NCBI RefSeq assembly: GCF_000473085.1
Contig: NZ_AXBA01000017.1
Span: 62,001-126,000 of the forward strand
DNA length: 64,000 nt
Direction of reading: 5' to 3'
DNA from: Azorhizobium doebereinerae UFLA1-100
Lineage (GTDB): Bacteria > Pseudomonadota > Alphaproteobacteria > Rhizobiales > Xanthobacteraceae
This document shows, in pieces, positions 16,105 to 23,738 of this stretch (positions within the stretch are counted from its first letter, which is position 1; each line of letters opens with the position of its first letter). A program made the translations under genes and the position numbers. The notes below the pieces were generated by a model, which was not told the DNA's origin, did no database searches, and saw only the letters and a list, made by a program, of their open reading frames with translations.

Positions 16105-16203
16105 GGCGGGGTGGCGCATCCGCCCCGCCATGGCTCGGCGCCGACCGGCACCTCCCCCCCCTGCCGGTCGGCCCTCAGCGCCCGCGAGCCAGTCTCGCGG
16201 GCG
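16105..16203. terminator. Three consecutive perfect hairpins after the RTX gene
   Basis: Hairpin 1: GGCGGGG (16105-16111) with CCCCGCC (16123-16129). Hairpin 2: CCGACCGGCA (16141-16150) with TGCCGGTCGG (16161-16170) around a C-rich loop. Hairpin 3: GCGCCCGCGAG (16177-16187) with CTCGCGGGCGC (16193-16203). All three stems are perfect. No T-tract follows. They probably protect or attenuate the RTX message and lower read-through into the glycosyltransferase operon. Confidence 0.6.
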
Positions 16204-16235
16204 CCCGTCCCGACGTTCGATTGAGGTGACAGCCC

Positions 16236-18452
16236 ATGCTCGAACCTGCCCGCGACGTATTCACGCCCGTGGTGCTCGGTCCGCTCCCCGCGGTTCCCGA
16301 CGGCCCGCAGGTCTTCGCGCTGTCGAGCAGCGTGCTCCTTTTGGTGTGGGACGCCAATTCGCGGGTGTGGAGCAGCGGGCGGCTGGAGCCGGCCTCCGGC
16401 CCGGCGCTCGCCCCCCTCGGGGCCCTGAGGCTGCAACGCGAGGATGGCGGCACGCGCCTGCTGTTCGCCTTTCGGCGGCCCGAAGTGCCGGTGTCGCTGG
16501 CGCTGTTCGCCGGCGTGGTCGGGCAGAGCCTGGACGTGGAGGTGGACCCCAAGGGCGAGCTTCCCCTGGCCGATGCCGAGCGTCTGCTCAGCGGGCTCGT
16601 TCCGGCCGCACGGGTCTCGCTGGTTATGACCTTTCTCGACACCTGGGCGAGCATCTTCCGCCTGCGCGGCAGCCGCGCCTTTGCCCGCCTCGTCTACGGC
16701 CTCGCAAAGGCTTCCGTGGCCAAGCCCCCGGTCATGCGGGCCGTGGCCCGGCTTGATGCGCAGACCGCGCTGGTGGAAGGCGGGCTGCCGGCGGGCATGC
16801 CGCTGCCGGGCGCCCTGCACAGCATTTCTCCCGACCGCTTTTTCCGCATCTCCGGTGCGCCCCGCATTGGGGCGGCCGATGCCCGCGGCCAGCGGCGCTT
16901 CTATCTCGCGCTCGAAGGCGCGGAGGACGACCCGGAGACCTTGATCCTGCTGGCCGGGGGCAAGGGGATGACGGTGCGCCGCCTGGAGTGGCCGGCGGGC
17001 CTCGTCTCCCTGGCCCGCTGGTGGCGGGCGCAGGGCAAGCCTGATCCGGTGCTGCGCGAATATGCCGTCGGGGTCGCCGCGCAAGGCTCTCCCGCGGCCC
17101 GTGCCGCCGCCCTCGAATTGCAGCTCCAGGCGCCGCTCCAGCCCCGTGCGCTGGCCGGCAGCGCGCACCTGCCGTCGGCCGAGCTGGATCTGGCGCTCGC
17201 CACCTCCGCCGGCCTTCTTGCGGGCGGCTGGGTGCGCGATCCCCTGTCCATGGTGGCCGGCATCGACCTGATGGATGGAGAGACCTTGACGCCGCTCGGC
17301 GAGAACCGGCACGATTTCGCCGGCGTGGTGGGGCAGGGCGATGAGGCGGTTCCGGTCACCGGCTTCGCGGCACTGGCGAGCGCGGCCCTGCCGCTATTGC
17401 AGCCGCGGTTCGCGCTCAACCTGAAATCCGGAGAGCGGCATGTGCTCATTCCGCCGCCGCAGCCGGTGGATCTCGCCGAGAAGCGTTCCCGCGCGCTGAA
17501 GGCGATCCCGCCGCAATTCCTCAACGAACAGACGCTTTCGCGCTGCCTCGGCCCGGCCCTCGCCGCGATCCAGCGCGACCTGCTGGCGAGCCTTGCGCCG
17601 CCGCGGGTCCTGACCATCGGTGCGCGTCCCGCTGCCCCCGCCGTGTCCATCGTGGTGCCGCTCTATCGGGTGCTGGATTTCCTGCGTTTCCAGGTGGGAG
17701 CGTTCGCCGCCGACGCGGAGGTGCGGGCGCGCGCGGAGATCATCTATGTGCTCGATTCCCCCGAGCAGGCGGACGGGCTGGAGCATCTGCTGCGTGGCCT
17801 GCACCTGCTCTACGACCTGCCGCTCGTGCTGGTGGTGATGGCGCGCAACGCCGGCTTTGCCGCCGCCAGCAACGCTGGCGCGCGGGAAGCGCGCGGCGAG
17901 GTGGTGGCGCAGGTCAATTCCGACGTCATTCCCGTCGCCCCCGGCTGGCTCGCGCCGCTGTGCGCGGCGCTGGCGGAAGACGGTGTTGGCGCGGTCGGGC
18001 CGAAGCTGCTGTTCGACGACGGCTCCCTGCAGCATGCGGGCATGTATTTCGCGCCCGGGCCGCGCGGCCAGTGGCTCAACCACCACTTCCACAAGGGCAT
18101 GCCGCGCGATTATCCGCCTGCCGCGCTCGCCCGCTCTGTGCCGGCGGTGACCGGCGCCTGCCTGCTCATGCGCCGCGCCGTGTTCGAGGCGGTCGGCGGC
18201 TTCACCGAGGATTACGTGATCGGCGACTACGAGGACAGCGACCTGTGCCTGAAGGTGCGGGCGAGGGATCTGGACGTGCGCTACGTCCCGCAGGCGGAGC
18301 TCTACCATCTGGAGCGCCGCTCCATGCAGGTGAGCCCCGATCACGGCCGGGGCACCGCGTCCGCTTATAACGCCTGGCTGCACAGCCAGCGCTGGGGTGA
18401 CACCATGGGCGCGCTGATGGCGGCCGCCCCGCAGACCGGGAGCGCCGCATGA
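16236..18452 (+). CDS. Large glycosyltransferase: uncharacterised N-terminal region plus GT2 domain
   Basis: A 738-residue protein. The C-terminal third (about 465-730) is a GT2 inverting transferase: SIVVPLYRVLDFLRFQ start, ARNAGFAAASNAGAREARGE, a DxD-like site VNSDVIPV (about 558-565), LQHAGM, VTGACLLMRRAVFEAVGGF and the acidic motif GDYEDSDLCLKVR (about 660-672). The N-terminal 460 residues match no catalytic family I recognise. They contain a GW.RD module near LLAGGWVRDPLSMVAGIDLMDG that recurs in the next two non-GT4 proteins. ATG 16236 follows GAGGTGA. It resembles the large GT2 proteins of exp/wge clusters. Donor and acceptor are unknown. The stop overlaps the methyltransferase start. 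Confidence 0.87.
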   Translation: MLEPARDVFTPVVLGPLPAVPDGPQVFALSSSVLLLVWDANSRVWSSGRLEPASGPALAPLGALRLQREDGGTRLLFAFRRPEVPVSLALFAGVVGQSLDVEVDPKGELPLADAERLLSGLVPAARVSLVMTFLDTWASIFRLRGSRAFARLVYGLAKASVAKPPVMRAVARLDAQTALVEGGLPAGMPLPGALHSISPDRFFRISGAPRIGAADARGQRRFYLALEGAEDDPETLILLAGGKGMTVRRLEWPAGLVSLARWWRAQGKPDPVLREYAVGVAAQGSPAARAAALELQLQAPLQPRALAGSAHLPSAELDLALATSAGLLAGGWVRDPLSMVAGIDLMDGETLTPLGENRHDFAGVVGQGDEAVPVTGFAALASAALPLLQPRFALNLKSGERHVLIPPPQPVDLAEKRSRALKAIPPQFLNEQTLSRCLGPALAAIQRDLLASLAPPRVLTIGARPAAPAVSIVVPLYRVLDFLRFQVGAFAADAEVRARAEIIYVLDSPEQADGLEHLLRGLHLLYDLPLVLVVMARNAGFAAASNAGAREARGEVVAQVNSDVIPVAPGWLAPLCAALAEDGVGAVGPKLLFDDGSLQHAGMYFAPGPRGQWLNHHFHKGMPRDYPPAALARSVPAVTGACLLMRRAVFEAVGGFTEDYVIGDYEDSDLCLKVRARDLDVRYVPQAELYHLERRSMQVSPDHGRGTASAYNAWLHSQRWGDTMGALMAAAPQTGSAA

Positions 18453-19273
18453 ACATGCACGCCTTGCAGCGGGAGACCGCAGGCCGCCTGCCGGCGGAGA
18501 CCGAATGGCTGCTGGAGCATATCGCGCAGAACCGCTTCCTGCCGCAGCCGCCCGCCGACAGCATCTTCGTGGGTGATGGCGACTACCAGGCCATCGGCGC
18601 GGAATTCCTGCGCCATTTCGTGACGCTGGGCGGCCTGCGCCGCAGCCACCGGGTGCTGGACGTGGGCAGCGGCATCGGCCGCATGGCGGTGCCGCTCACC
18701 CAGTATCTGCATCCCGAGCGCGGCAGCTACGAGGGCTTCGACCCGGTGCTGGAAGGCGTGCTGTGGTGCGCCACCACGATCACCCAGGCCTATCCGCGTT
18801 TCCGCTTCCAGAAGCTGGACGTGGCCCATGCGCTGTATAACCCCAACGGCGTGGTCTCCGGCGCGAAGCTGAGCCTGCCCTATGCGGACGCGGCCTTCGA
18901 CTTCTCGATCATGGTGTCGGTGGCCACCCACCTGCCGGCGGAGGAACTCACGCGGTATGTGCGCGAGATTTCCCGCGTCCTGGCGCCCAGCGGCAAGCTG
19001 TTCCTCACCGCCTTCGTGCTCGATGAGGTGGCGCGCACGGCGGAAGGGCGCGACGCGCGTCTCGGCTTCGCGCGGGACGGGGAGGGGCCGTGCTGGTTCG
19101 CCAATCCCGAGGCGCCGCTGGCGGCGGTGGGGTTCGACGACGGCTTCATCGACACCCTGCTGCGCACCTGCGGCTTCGACATCGCGCTGAAGAGCCTCGG
19201 CCATTGGCGCGGCGTGCCGGCGGATCACTACCAGGACGTGTTCGTGGCGGTGAAGCGGGGAGGCCAACCATGA
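18449..19273 (+). CDS. Class I SAM-dependent methyltransferase
   Basis: A 274-residue protein with SAM-binding motif I VLDVGSGIGRMAVPL (about 68-82), motif II acidic residue in GSYEGFDPV, and post-motif sequences LPYADAAFDFSIMVSVATHL and REISRVLAPSGKLFLTAFV. It sits between glycosyltransferases in a tightly coupled run: its ATG lies in the ATGA overlap with the preceding gene, and its own stop overlaps the next start. O-methylation of a sugar in the glycan is the most likely role. Methylation of a lipid or protein cannot be excluded. Confidence 0.88.
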   Translation: MNMHALQRETAGRLPAETEWLLEHIAQNRFLPQPPADSIFVGDGDYQAIGAEFLRHFVTLGGLRRSHRVLDVGSGIGRMAVPLTQYLHPERGSYEGFDPVLEGVLWCATTITQAYPRFRFQKLDVAHALYNPNGVVSGAKLSLPYADAAFDFSIMVSVATHLPAEELTRYVREISRVLAPSGKLFLTAFVLDEVARTAEGRDARLGFARDGEGPCWFANPEAPLAAVGFDDGFIDTLLRTCGFDIALKSLGHWRGVPADHYQDVFVAVKRGGQP

Positions 19274-20550
19274 ACCCGCGCATCCTCGTCGTCGCGCACA
19301 ATCATCCCGACCTGCATCCCGGCGGCACGGAGATCTTCGCGCACGATCTGTTCAAGGCCTACCAGAAGGCCGGCTGCGAGGCGCTGTTTCTCGGCGCCAC
19401 CAATCGCCTGCATCGCGAGGCCCGCCCCGGCACCTCGTTCCAGACCGTGGGGCGGGCCAAGGACGAGATCCTGCTGTGGGCCGGCCATTTCGACCGCTTC
19501 ACCATGAGCCAGATCGACCTCTACGGCGTGGTGCCGGACCTGACCGCGCTGTTGCAGGACTTTCGGCCCGACGTGGTGCATGTGCACCACCTGCTGCTGA
19601 TCGGCGCCGAGTTTCCCGCGCTGGTGAAGCGCATCCTGCCCGATGCCCGCATCATCATGACGCTGCACGACTATTATTCCATCTGCGCGCATGACGGGCT
19701 GATGGCCCGCACCAAGGACGGCCAGCGCTGCCTCGCCGCGGGTCCCGATCCCTGCCATCGCTGCTTCCCCGAGATCCCTGCCGATCGCTTCCTGCTGCGC
19801 GAGCATCATCTCAAGACGCATCTGGCCTATGTGGACCAGTTCGTCGCGCCGAGCCGCTTCCTGAAGGAGCGCTATGTGAAATGGGGGCTGGATGCGGCGA
19901 AGATCGAGGTCATCGCCAACGGCCGTCCGCTGGCTTCGCCGGCGCCGTTCCGCACCCCGCACGAAGGGCGGCGCTCATCCTTCGGCTATTTCGGCAACAT
20001 CAATCCCTGGAAGGGGATGAAGGTGCTGCTGGATGCCGCCCGGCGGCTGATCGGCAGCGGGCTCGATTTCGAGCTGCGGGTGCACGGCGCGGCGCTCTAT
20101 CAGAGCGAGGCCTTCACCGCCGAGATCGACCAGCTGTTCGCCGACACGGATTCCCACGTGCTGCGGCTCGGTCCCTATGAGCGCCACGAGGTGGGCCCGC
20201 TGATGTCCGCGGTGGACTGGGTGGTGATGCCTTCGGTGTGGTGGGAGAACGCCCCTCTGGTGATCCAGGAGGCGCAGATGCACCGCCGCCCGGTCATCAC
20301 CAGCGGCATCGGCGGCATGGCAGAAGCCGTGCGGGATGGCGTGGACGGCCTCCACGTCTTGCCGGGCGATGCCGCCGATCTCGCCGGCATCATGCGCCGC
20401 TGTGCCGAGGATCCGGGCCTGTGGCGCCGCCTGTCCGCCGCTTCCCAGCCGCCCGCCTCCATCGATGCGGTTGCCGGTCGCTATATGGGACTGATGAGCA
20501 ATAAGTCAGTCGTGTCCACGGGCACGACCCCCTCCACCGCTGCAGCGTAA
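19270..20550 (+). CDS. GT4 glycosyltransferase with four-cysteine insertion (copy A)
   Basis: A 426-residue GT-B glycosyltransferase. The N-domain has HPDLHPGGTEIFAHDL and PDVVHVHHLLLIG. The C-domain has FGYFGNINPWKGMKVLLDAAR and the E-x7-E motif in WWENAPLVIQEA, followed by PVITSGIGGMAEAV. Between the domains are four cysteines, C139, C154, C162 and C165, spaced C-x14-C-x7-C-x2-C. The copy at 23738 has exactly the same spacing, which suggests a small metal-binding loop. ATG 19270 overlaps the methyltransferase stop. Retaining GT4 chemistry is expected; the donor sugar is unknown. Confidence 0.9.
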   Translation: MNPRILVVAHNHPDLHPGGTEIFAHDLFKAYQKAGCEALFLGATNRLHREARPGTSFQTVGRAKDEILLWAGHFDRFTMSQIDLYGVVPDLTALLQDFRPDVVHVHHLLLIGAEFPALVKRILPDARIIMTLHDYYSICAHDGLMARTKDGQRCLAAGPDPCHRCFPEIPADRFLLREHHLKTHLAYVDQFVAPSRFLKERYVKWGLDAAKIEVIANGRPLASPAPFRTPHEGRRSSFGYFGNINPWKGMKVLLDAARRLIGSGLDFELRVHGAALYQSEAFTAEIDQLFADTDSHVLRLGPYERHEVGPLMSAVDWVVMPSVWWENAPLVIQEAQMHRRPVITSGIGGMAEAVRDGVDGLHVLPGDAADLAGIMRRCAEDPGLWRRLSAASQPPASIDAVAGRYMGLMSNKSVVSTGTTPSTAAA

Positions 20551-20559
20551 GGAGACCGC

Positions 20560-21492
20560 ATGCCTCTCGCGGAAGTCACCACGCGCCCCTCCCTTGCGAC
20601 CGACGCCACCGCGTCGGCCGGTGCGCCGTCCCCGGCGCCCGCCGCGCCGCGCAAGCCGACGGTCGTGGCGGCTCCCACCCCCGTAGCCGCGGCGCCTGAA
20701 CCCGCGCCCAAGGCAAAGCCGGCGGCAGCGAAGGCCCAGGTGGCTCCGCCTCCGGCGGCTGCCCCGGTCGTCGCAGCTCCGGCCGCCCCGGAGGCCGCGC
20801 TGGCCGGGCGGGTCGACGCGGTGGACAATGGCCAGCTGTTCGGCTGGGTGTGGGATCGCAACAAGCCGGAGGCTCGGCTGCTCGTCCGCGTGCTGCTGGA
20901 CGGGGAGGAGGTCGCGGCGGGTGTCGCCGACAAGCCGCGCGTGGACCTGCGCCGCAACGGCATCGGCGACGGCCATCACGCCTTCACGCTCGACCTGCCG
21001 CAGAAGGCGCTGCACTCGCCGGACCGGCTGACGGTGATCGCGGTGGCGGTGGACCCCGCCGCCGAGCTGGTGCTGCGCCGGCCGTCCGCCGACGAGAAGG
21101 CGGCGGAGGCTGCGGTCGCCGCGCCCATGGCCCGGGTGCTGGACCGGCTCGACCTGCTGGTGGCGGCCCAGCGGCAATTGCAGCTCGGCCAGCGCGACAC
21201 CGGCGTCAGCCTCAAGGAGGCGGCCCAGCGGCTGGATGCGCTGTCCGACAAGGAAAGCCGGCTGGAAGAGGCCCTGGACACTGTGCGCACCGGCCAGGAT
21301 GGGCTCACCTTGCGCCTCGACCAGATGGAGATCTTCCTCACCCGGTTCGACAGTTCGCTGGCCGGTTTCGACAAGCGCCTGCACGCCTTGAGCGAGCAGG
21401 GGCGCAACGAGATCAAGCCGCAATTCTTCGCCCTGGCGGTGCTCATCGGCATGGGCATCGGCCTTGCCCTCGCCATTGGCCTGAAGATCTGA
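20560..21492 (+). CDS. Pro/Ala-rich, GW-module, coiled-coil, C-terminally anchored membrane protein
   Basis: A 310-residue protein of unrecognised family. Residues 1-80 are rich in Ala and Pro (a flexible linker). Residues 82-175 form a beta-rich module: GRVDAVDNGQLFGWVWDRNKPEARLLV, VLLDGEEVAAGVAD, and GDGHHAFTLDLP. Residues 185-285 are heptad-rich (LDRLDLLVAAQRQLQLGQ, ALSDKESRLEEALDTV, DQMEIFLTRFDSSL), predicting a coiled coil. The last 22 residues (FFALAVLIGMGIGLALAIGLKI) form a single membrane helix, so the bulk probably faces the cytoplasm as a tail-anchored scaffold. ATG 20560 follows AAGGAG. It may tether the glycosyltransferases whose genes surround it; this is inference. Confidence 0.72.
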   Translation: MPLAEVTTRPSLATDATASAGAPSPAPAAPRKPTVVAAPTPVAAAPEPAPKAKPAAAKAQVAPPPAAAPVVAAPAAPEAALAGRVDAVDNGQLFGWVWDRNKPEARLLVRVLLDGEEVAAGVADKPRVDLRRNGIGDGHHAFTLDLPQKALHSPDRLTVIAVAVDPAAELVLRRPSADEKAAEAAVAAPMARVLDRLDLLVAAQRQLQLGQRDTGVSLKEAAQRLDALSDKESRLEEALDTVRTGQDGLTLRLDQMEIFLTRFDSSLAGFDKRLHALSEQGRNEIKPQFFALAVLIGMGIGLALAIGLKI

Positions 21493-21500
21493 GGACGCGC

Positions 21501-23738
21501 ATGCCGGATCCCCACTCCCCCAACCGCCCCCCTTCCGAGCGCGCCGCCGATCGCGCGGTGCCGGATGCCGTTGGGCTGCCGCTGGATGGCGAGACCGCCC
21601 TGGTGGCGGCGGTTGACGAGGGGCTGGCACTCATCGCCGGCATGGGCGAACTCCCGGCCAGCGTGCAGGCGTTGCTGAATGGCGATCCCAGCGCGGCCAC
21701 CCAGGCGGCCACCGTGTGCTGGCGGCGGGCCGATGCGCCGAACGAGATCCGGTCCGGCTTCTGCGCGCTGGTCCCCTTGGCGGCGCTGGGGCGGGGACGG
21801 CTCAGTTCCATCGTGTTCCGCAGCCCCGGTCACCCGGCGCGCTATGCCTTCGCCCGCCGCCCGCTCTCCCTGGAGGCGGCCTTGCAGGCGGTGGCGGAGG
21901 ATGCCGGCCCGTCTGCGTCCGTGGTGGTGGACGGCATCGTGGAAGCCCTGCTGGCGGGCAAGCCGACGGCACGCCGTCTGCGCGCCGTGGCGGCCATGGC
22001 GCAGGCGGTAGCGCGGCCGGACGGCTTCGTGGAAGTGATGGGCGCGGACGAGGACGGCGACATCTTCCTCCAGGGCTGGACCGCCGATCTGGTGCCGGGC
22101 CGGGCCCGCGTGCTCGCCATCGGCACCGAGCCGGTGCTGGCCGAACTGGACAGCGCCTCATTCCCGCGCGAGGACCTGGCGGGCCGCAGCCGGGGCTTTG
22201 CCGGCATCATGGTCGCGCCGGACAAGCCCGAGACCGGCAAGCTGCAGAAGATCCTGTTCCGTGCCCGCGACGGCTGGCGGGCGGTGGCGGTGTACGAGCG
22301 CCGGGTGCTGCTGGAGCCGCGCGACGTGCCGGCCCATGTGCGCGCCGTGCTGCCGCGCCTCACCGCGCCCACCGACGTTCTCGCCAAGCTGAAGGACGCC
22401 GCCAACCGCTTCGACGGCCGCGATACGGTGAGCGACCTCAAGCTGCCGGTCCGCCTCGGCATCGACTTCGCGCTCATGGTGGATGGCGGCGGCGTGCTGG
22501 TGTCCGGCTGGCTGGTGGATTGCGAGGAGCACGTCCGCGGGGTCTCGCTCAAGGTGGGCAAGAGCGGCGCGCGCATCGATGAAGGCTGGACCCGCCAGCC
22601 GCGCCCGGACGTGACCCGCGCCTTCCTGTCCGATCCGCTGTTCGCGGCCCTGGATCCCAATCGCCATGCGCATGGCTTTCTGGCCTTCGCCCCCCGTGTG
22701 GCGGGCCATGCGCGCGATGCGGCCTATCTCGAACTGACGCTGGACAGCGGCCCGGCCTACCGGCCGCTGCCGCTGACCCGGGCGACGCCCCGCCAGGTTC
22801 TGGCCCGCCTCTCCGCCGCGGTGGAGCCGCGCTCGGTGGCGGCGGCTCATGTGGTGGAGCGCCAGCTCGGCCCCATGGTGCAGTCGCTGGAGCGGCGGCC
22901 GGCGGCCAGCCGGGTGATGAGCGAGGCGGCGGGCTTCGACGGCGCCGCGCCGCTGGTGATCGTGGTCGGCGTCGACGAGGGCGCGGCCCAGGCTGGCGTT
23001 CTGCTCTCCCTGCTCGCGCTGGAGCCCGCCACCCGTGCCCTGCCCATCATTGTGGCGGTGCGCGAGGATGGTTTCGACGATGTGGCGGCCGAGGTGCGCC
23101 GGCTCGCGGATTTCTACGGCCTGCGCCTGCGCCTGGTGCGGGCGGACGGAGCCGAGGACGTATGCGACGCCCTGGAGGCCGGGGTGCGTGCGAGCACGGC
23201 GGAGCATCTGCTGCTGCTCTGCGCCCATGTGCTGCCGCGCGCCAACGGCTGGCTGCCGCGCCTGGAGCGGGCCTATCGCGCCCGTGGCGGCCGATGCCTC
23301 GTATCGCCCACTCTTCTGTTCGAGGACGATTCCGTCCGCTGGGCCGGTACCGTGCTCGATGGCGAGGGCGCGGCGCGTGGCCTGAACGACCGGCTGGTGG
23401 GCTATCCCCGCGCCGCAGTGCGCGGGGCCGAGCCGATGGAGGTGACGGCCGGCACGGTGGAATGCTGCATCCTGCCGCGTTCCGCCTTCGAGGCGGTGGA
23501 GGGCTTCACGCGCGGCTATCTCGGCATTGCCGAGAAGCGGCTCGATCTCGCCCTCAAGCTCAGGCTGGGCGGAACGCCCTCGGTCTGGGTGCCGGATGTG
23601 GAAATGGTGTGCGCCGACGAGACCAGCGAAGGCGCGGCCGGGTCGGCCGCGGCGTCCTGGCACGGCCTGGTGCGCCGGGTGGACCGCTGGGCCTTCGACC
23701 GGCGCTGGTCCCTCGCGGTGGCGAACATGCGGAGCTGA
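21501..23738 (+). CDS. Large GT2-like protein lacking both acidic catalytic motifs
   Basis: A 745-residue protein organised like the one at 16236. N-terminal regions hold two GW-type modules (DGDIFLQGWTADLVPGRARV, about 188-207, and GGGVLVSGWLVDCEEHVRGV, about 330-350). A C-terminal GT2-like fold follows (about 482-740). The order of GT2 blocks is kept: APLVIVVGVDEG, VSPTLLFEDDSVRWAGTVLDG, TAGTVECCILPRSAFEAVEGF. Where the active paralogue has VNSDVIP, this protein has LLCAHVLP. Where the paralogue has YEDSDLCLKVR, this one has EKRLDLALKLR. Both metal/base acid positions therefore appear lost, so it is probably a non-catalytic partner. ATG 21501 is the natural start. Confidence 0.78.
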   Translation: MPDPHSPNRPPSERAADRAVPDAVGLPLDGETALVAAVDEGLALIAGMGELPASVQALLNGDPSAATQAATVCWRRADAPNEIRSGFCALVPLAALGRGRLSSIVFRSPGHPARYAFARRPLSLEAALQAVAEDAGPSASVVVDGIVEALLAGKPTARRLRAVAAMAQAVARPDGFVEVMGADEDGDIFLQGWTADLVPGRARVLAIGTEPVLAELDSASFPREDLAGRSRGFAGIMVAPDKPETGKLQKILFRARDGWRAVAVYERRVLLEPRDVPAHVRAVLPRLTAPTDVLAKLKDAANRFDGRDTVSDLKLPVRLGIDFALMVDGGGVLVSGWLVDCEEHVRGVSLKVGKSGARIDEGWTRQPRPDVTRAFLSDPLFAALDPNRHAHGFLAFAPRVAGHARDAAYLELTLDSGPAYRPLPLTRATPRQVLARLSAAVEPRSVAAAHVVERQLGPMVQSLERRPAASRVMSEAAGFDGAAPLVIVVGVDEGAAQAGVLLSLLALEPATRALPIIVAVREDGFDDVAAEVRRLADFYGLRLRLVRADGAEDVCDALEAGVRASTAEHLLLLCAHVLPRANGWLPRLERAYRARGGRCLVSPTLLFEDDSVRWAGTVLDGEGAARGLNDRLVGYPRAAVRGAEPMEVTAGTVECCILPRSAFEAVEGFTRGYLGIAEKRLDLALKLRLGGTPSVWVPDVEMVCADETSEGAAGSAAASWHGLVRRVDRWAFDRRWSLAVANMRS

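Noticed and set aside
15262-16131. Long minus-strand open frame opposite the RTX gene
   Set aside because: It is the mirror of the GC-rich nonapeptide repeats; its translation is low-complexity and has no family features or ribosome site.
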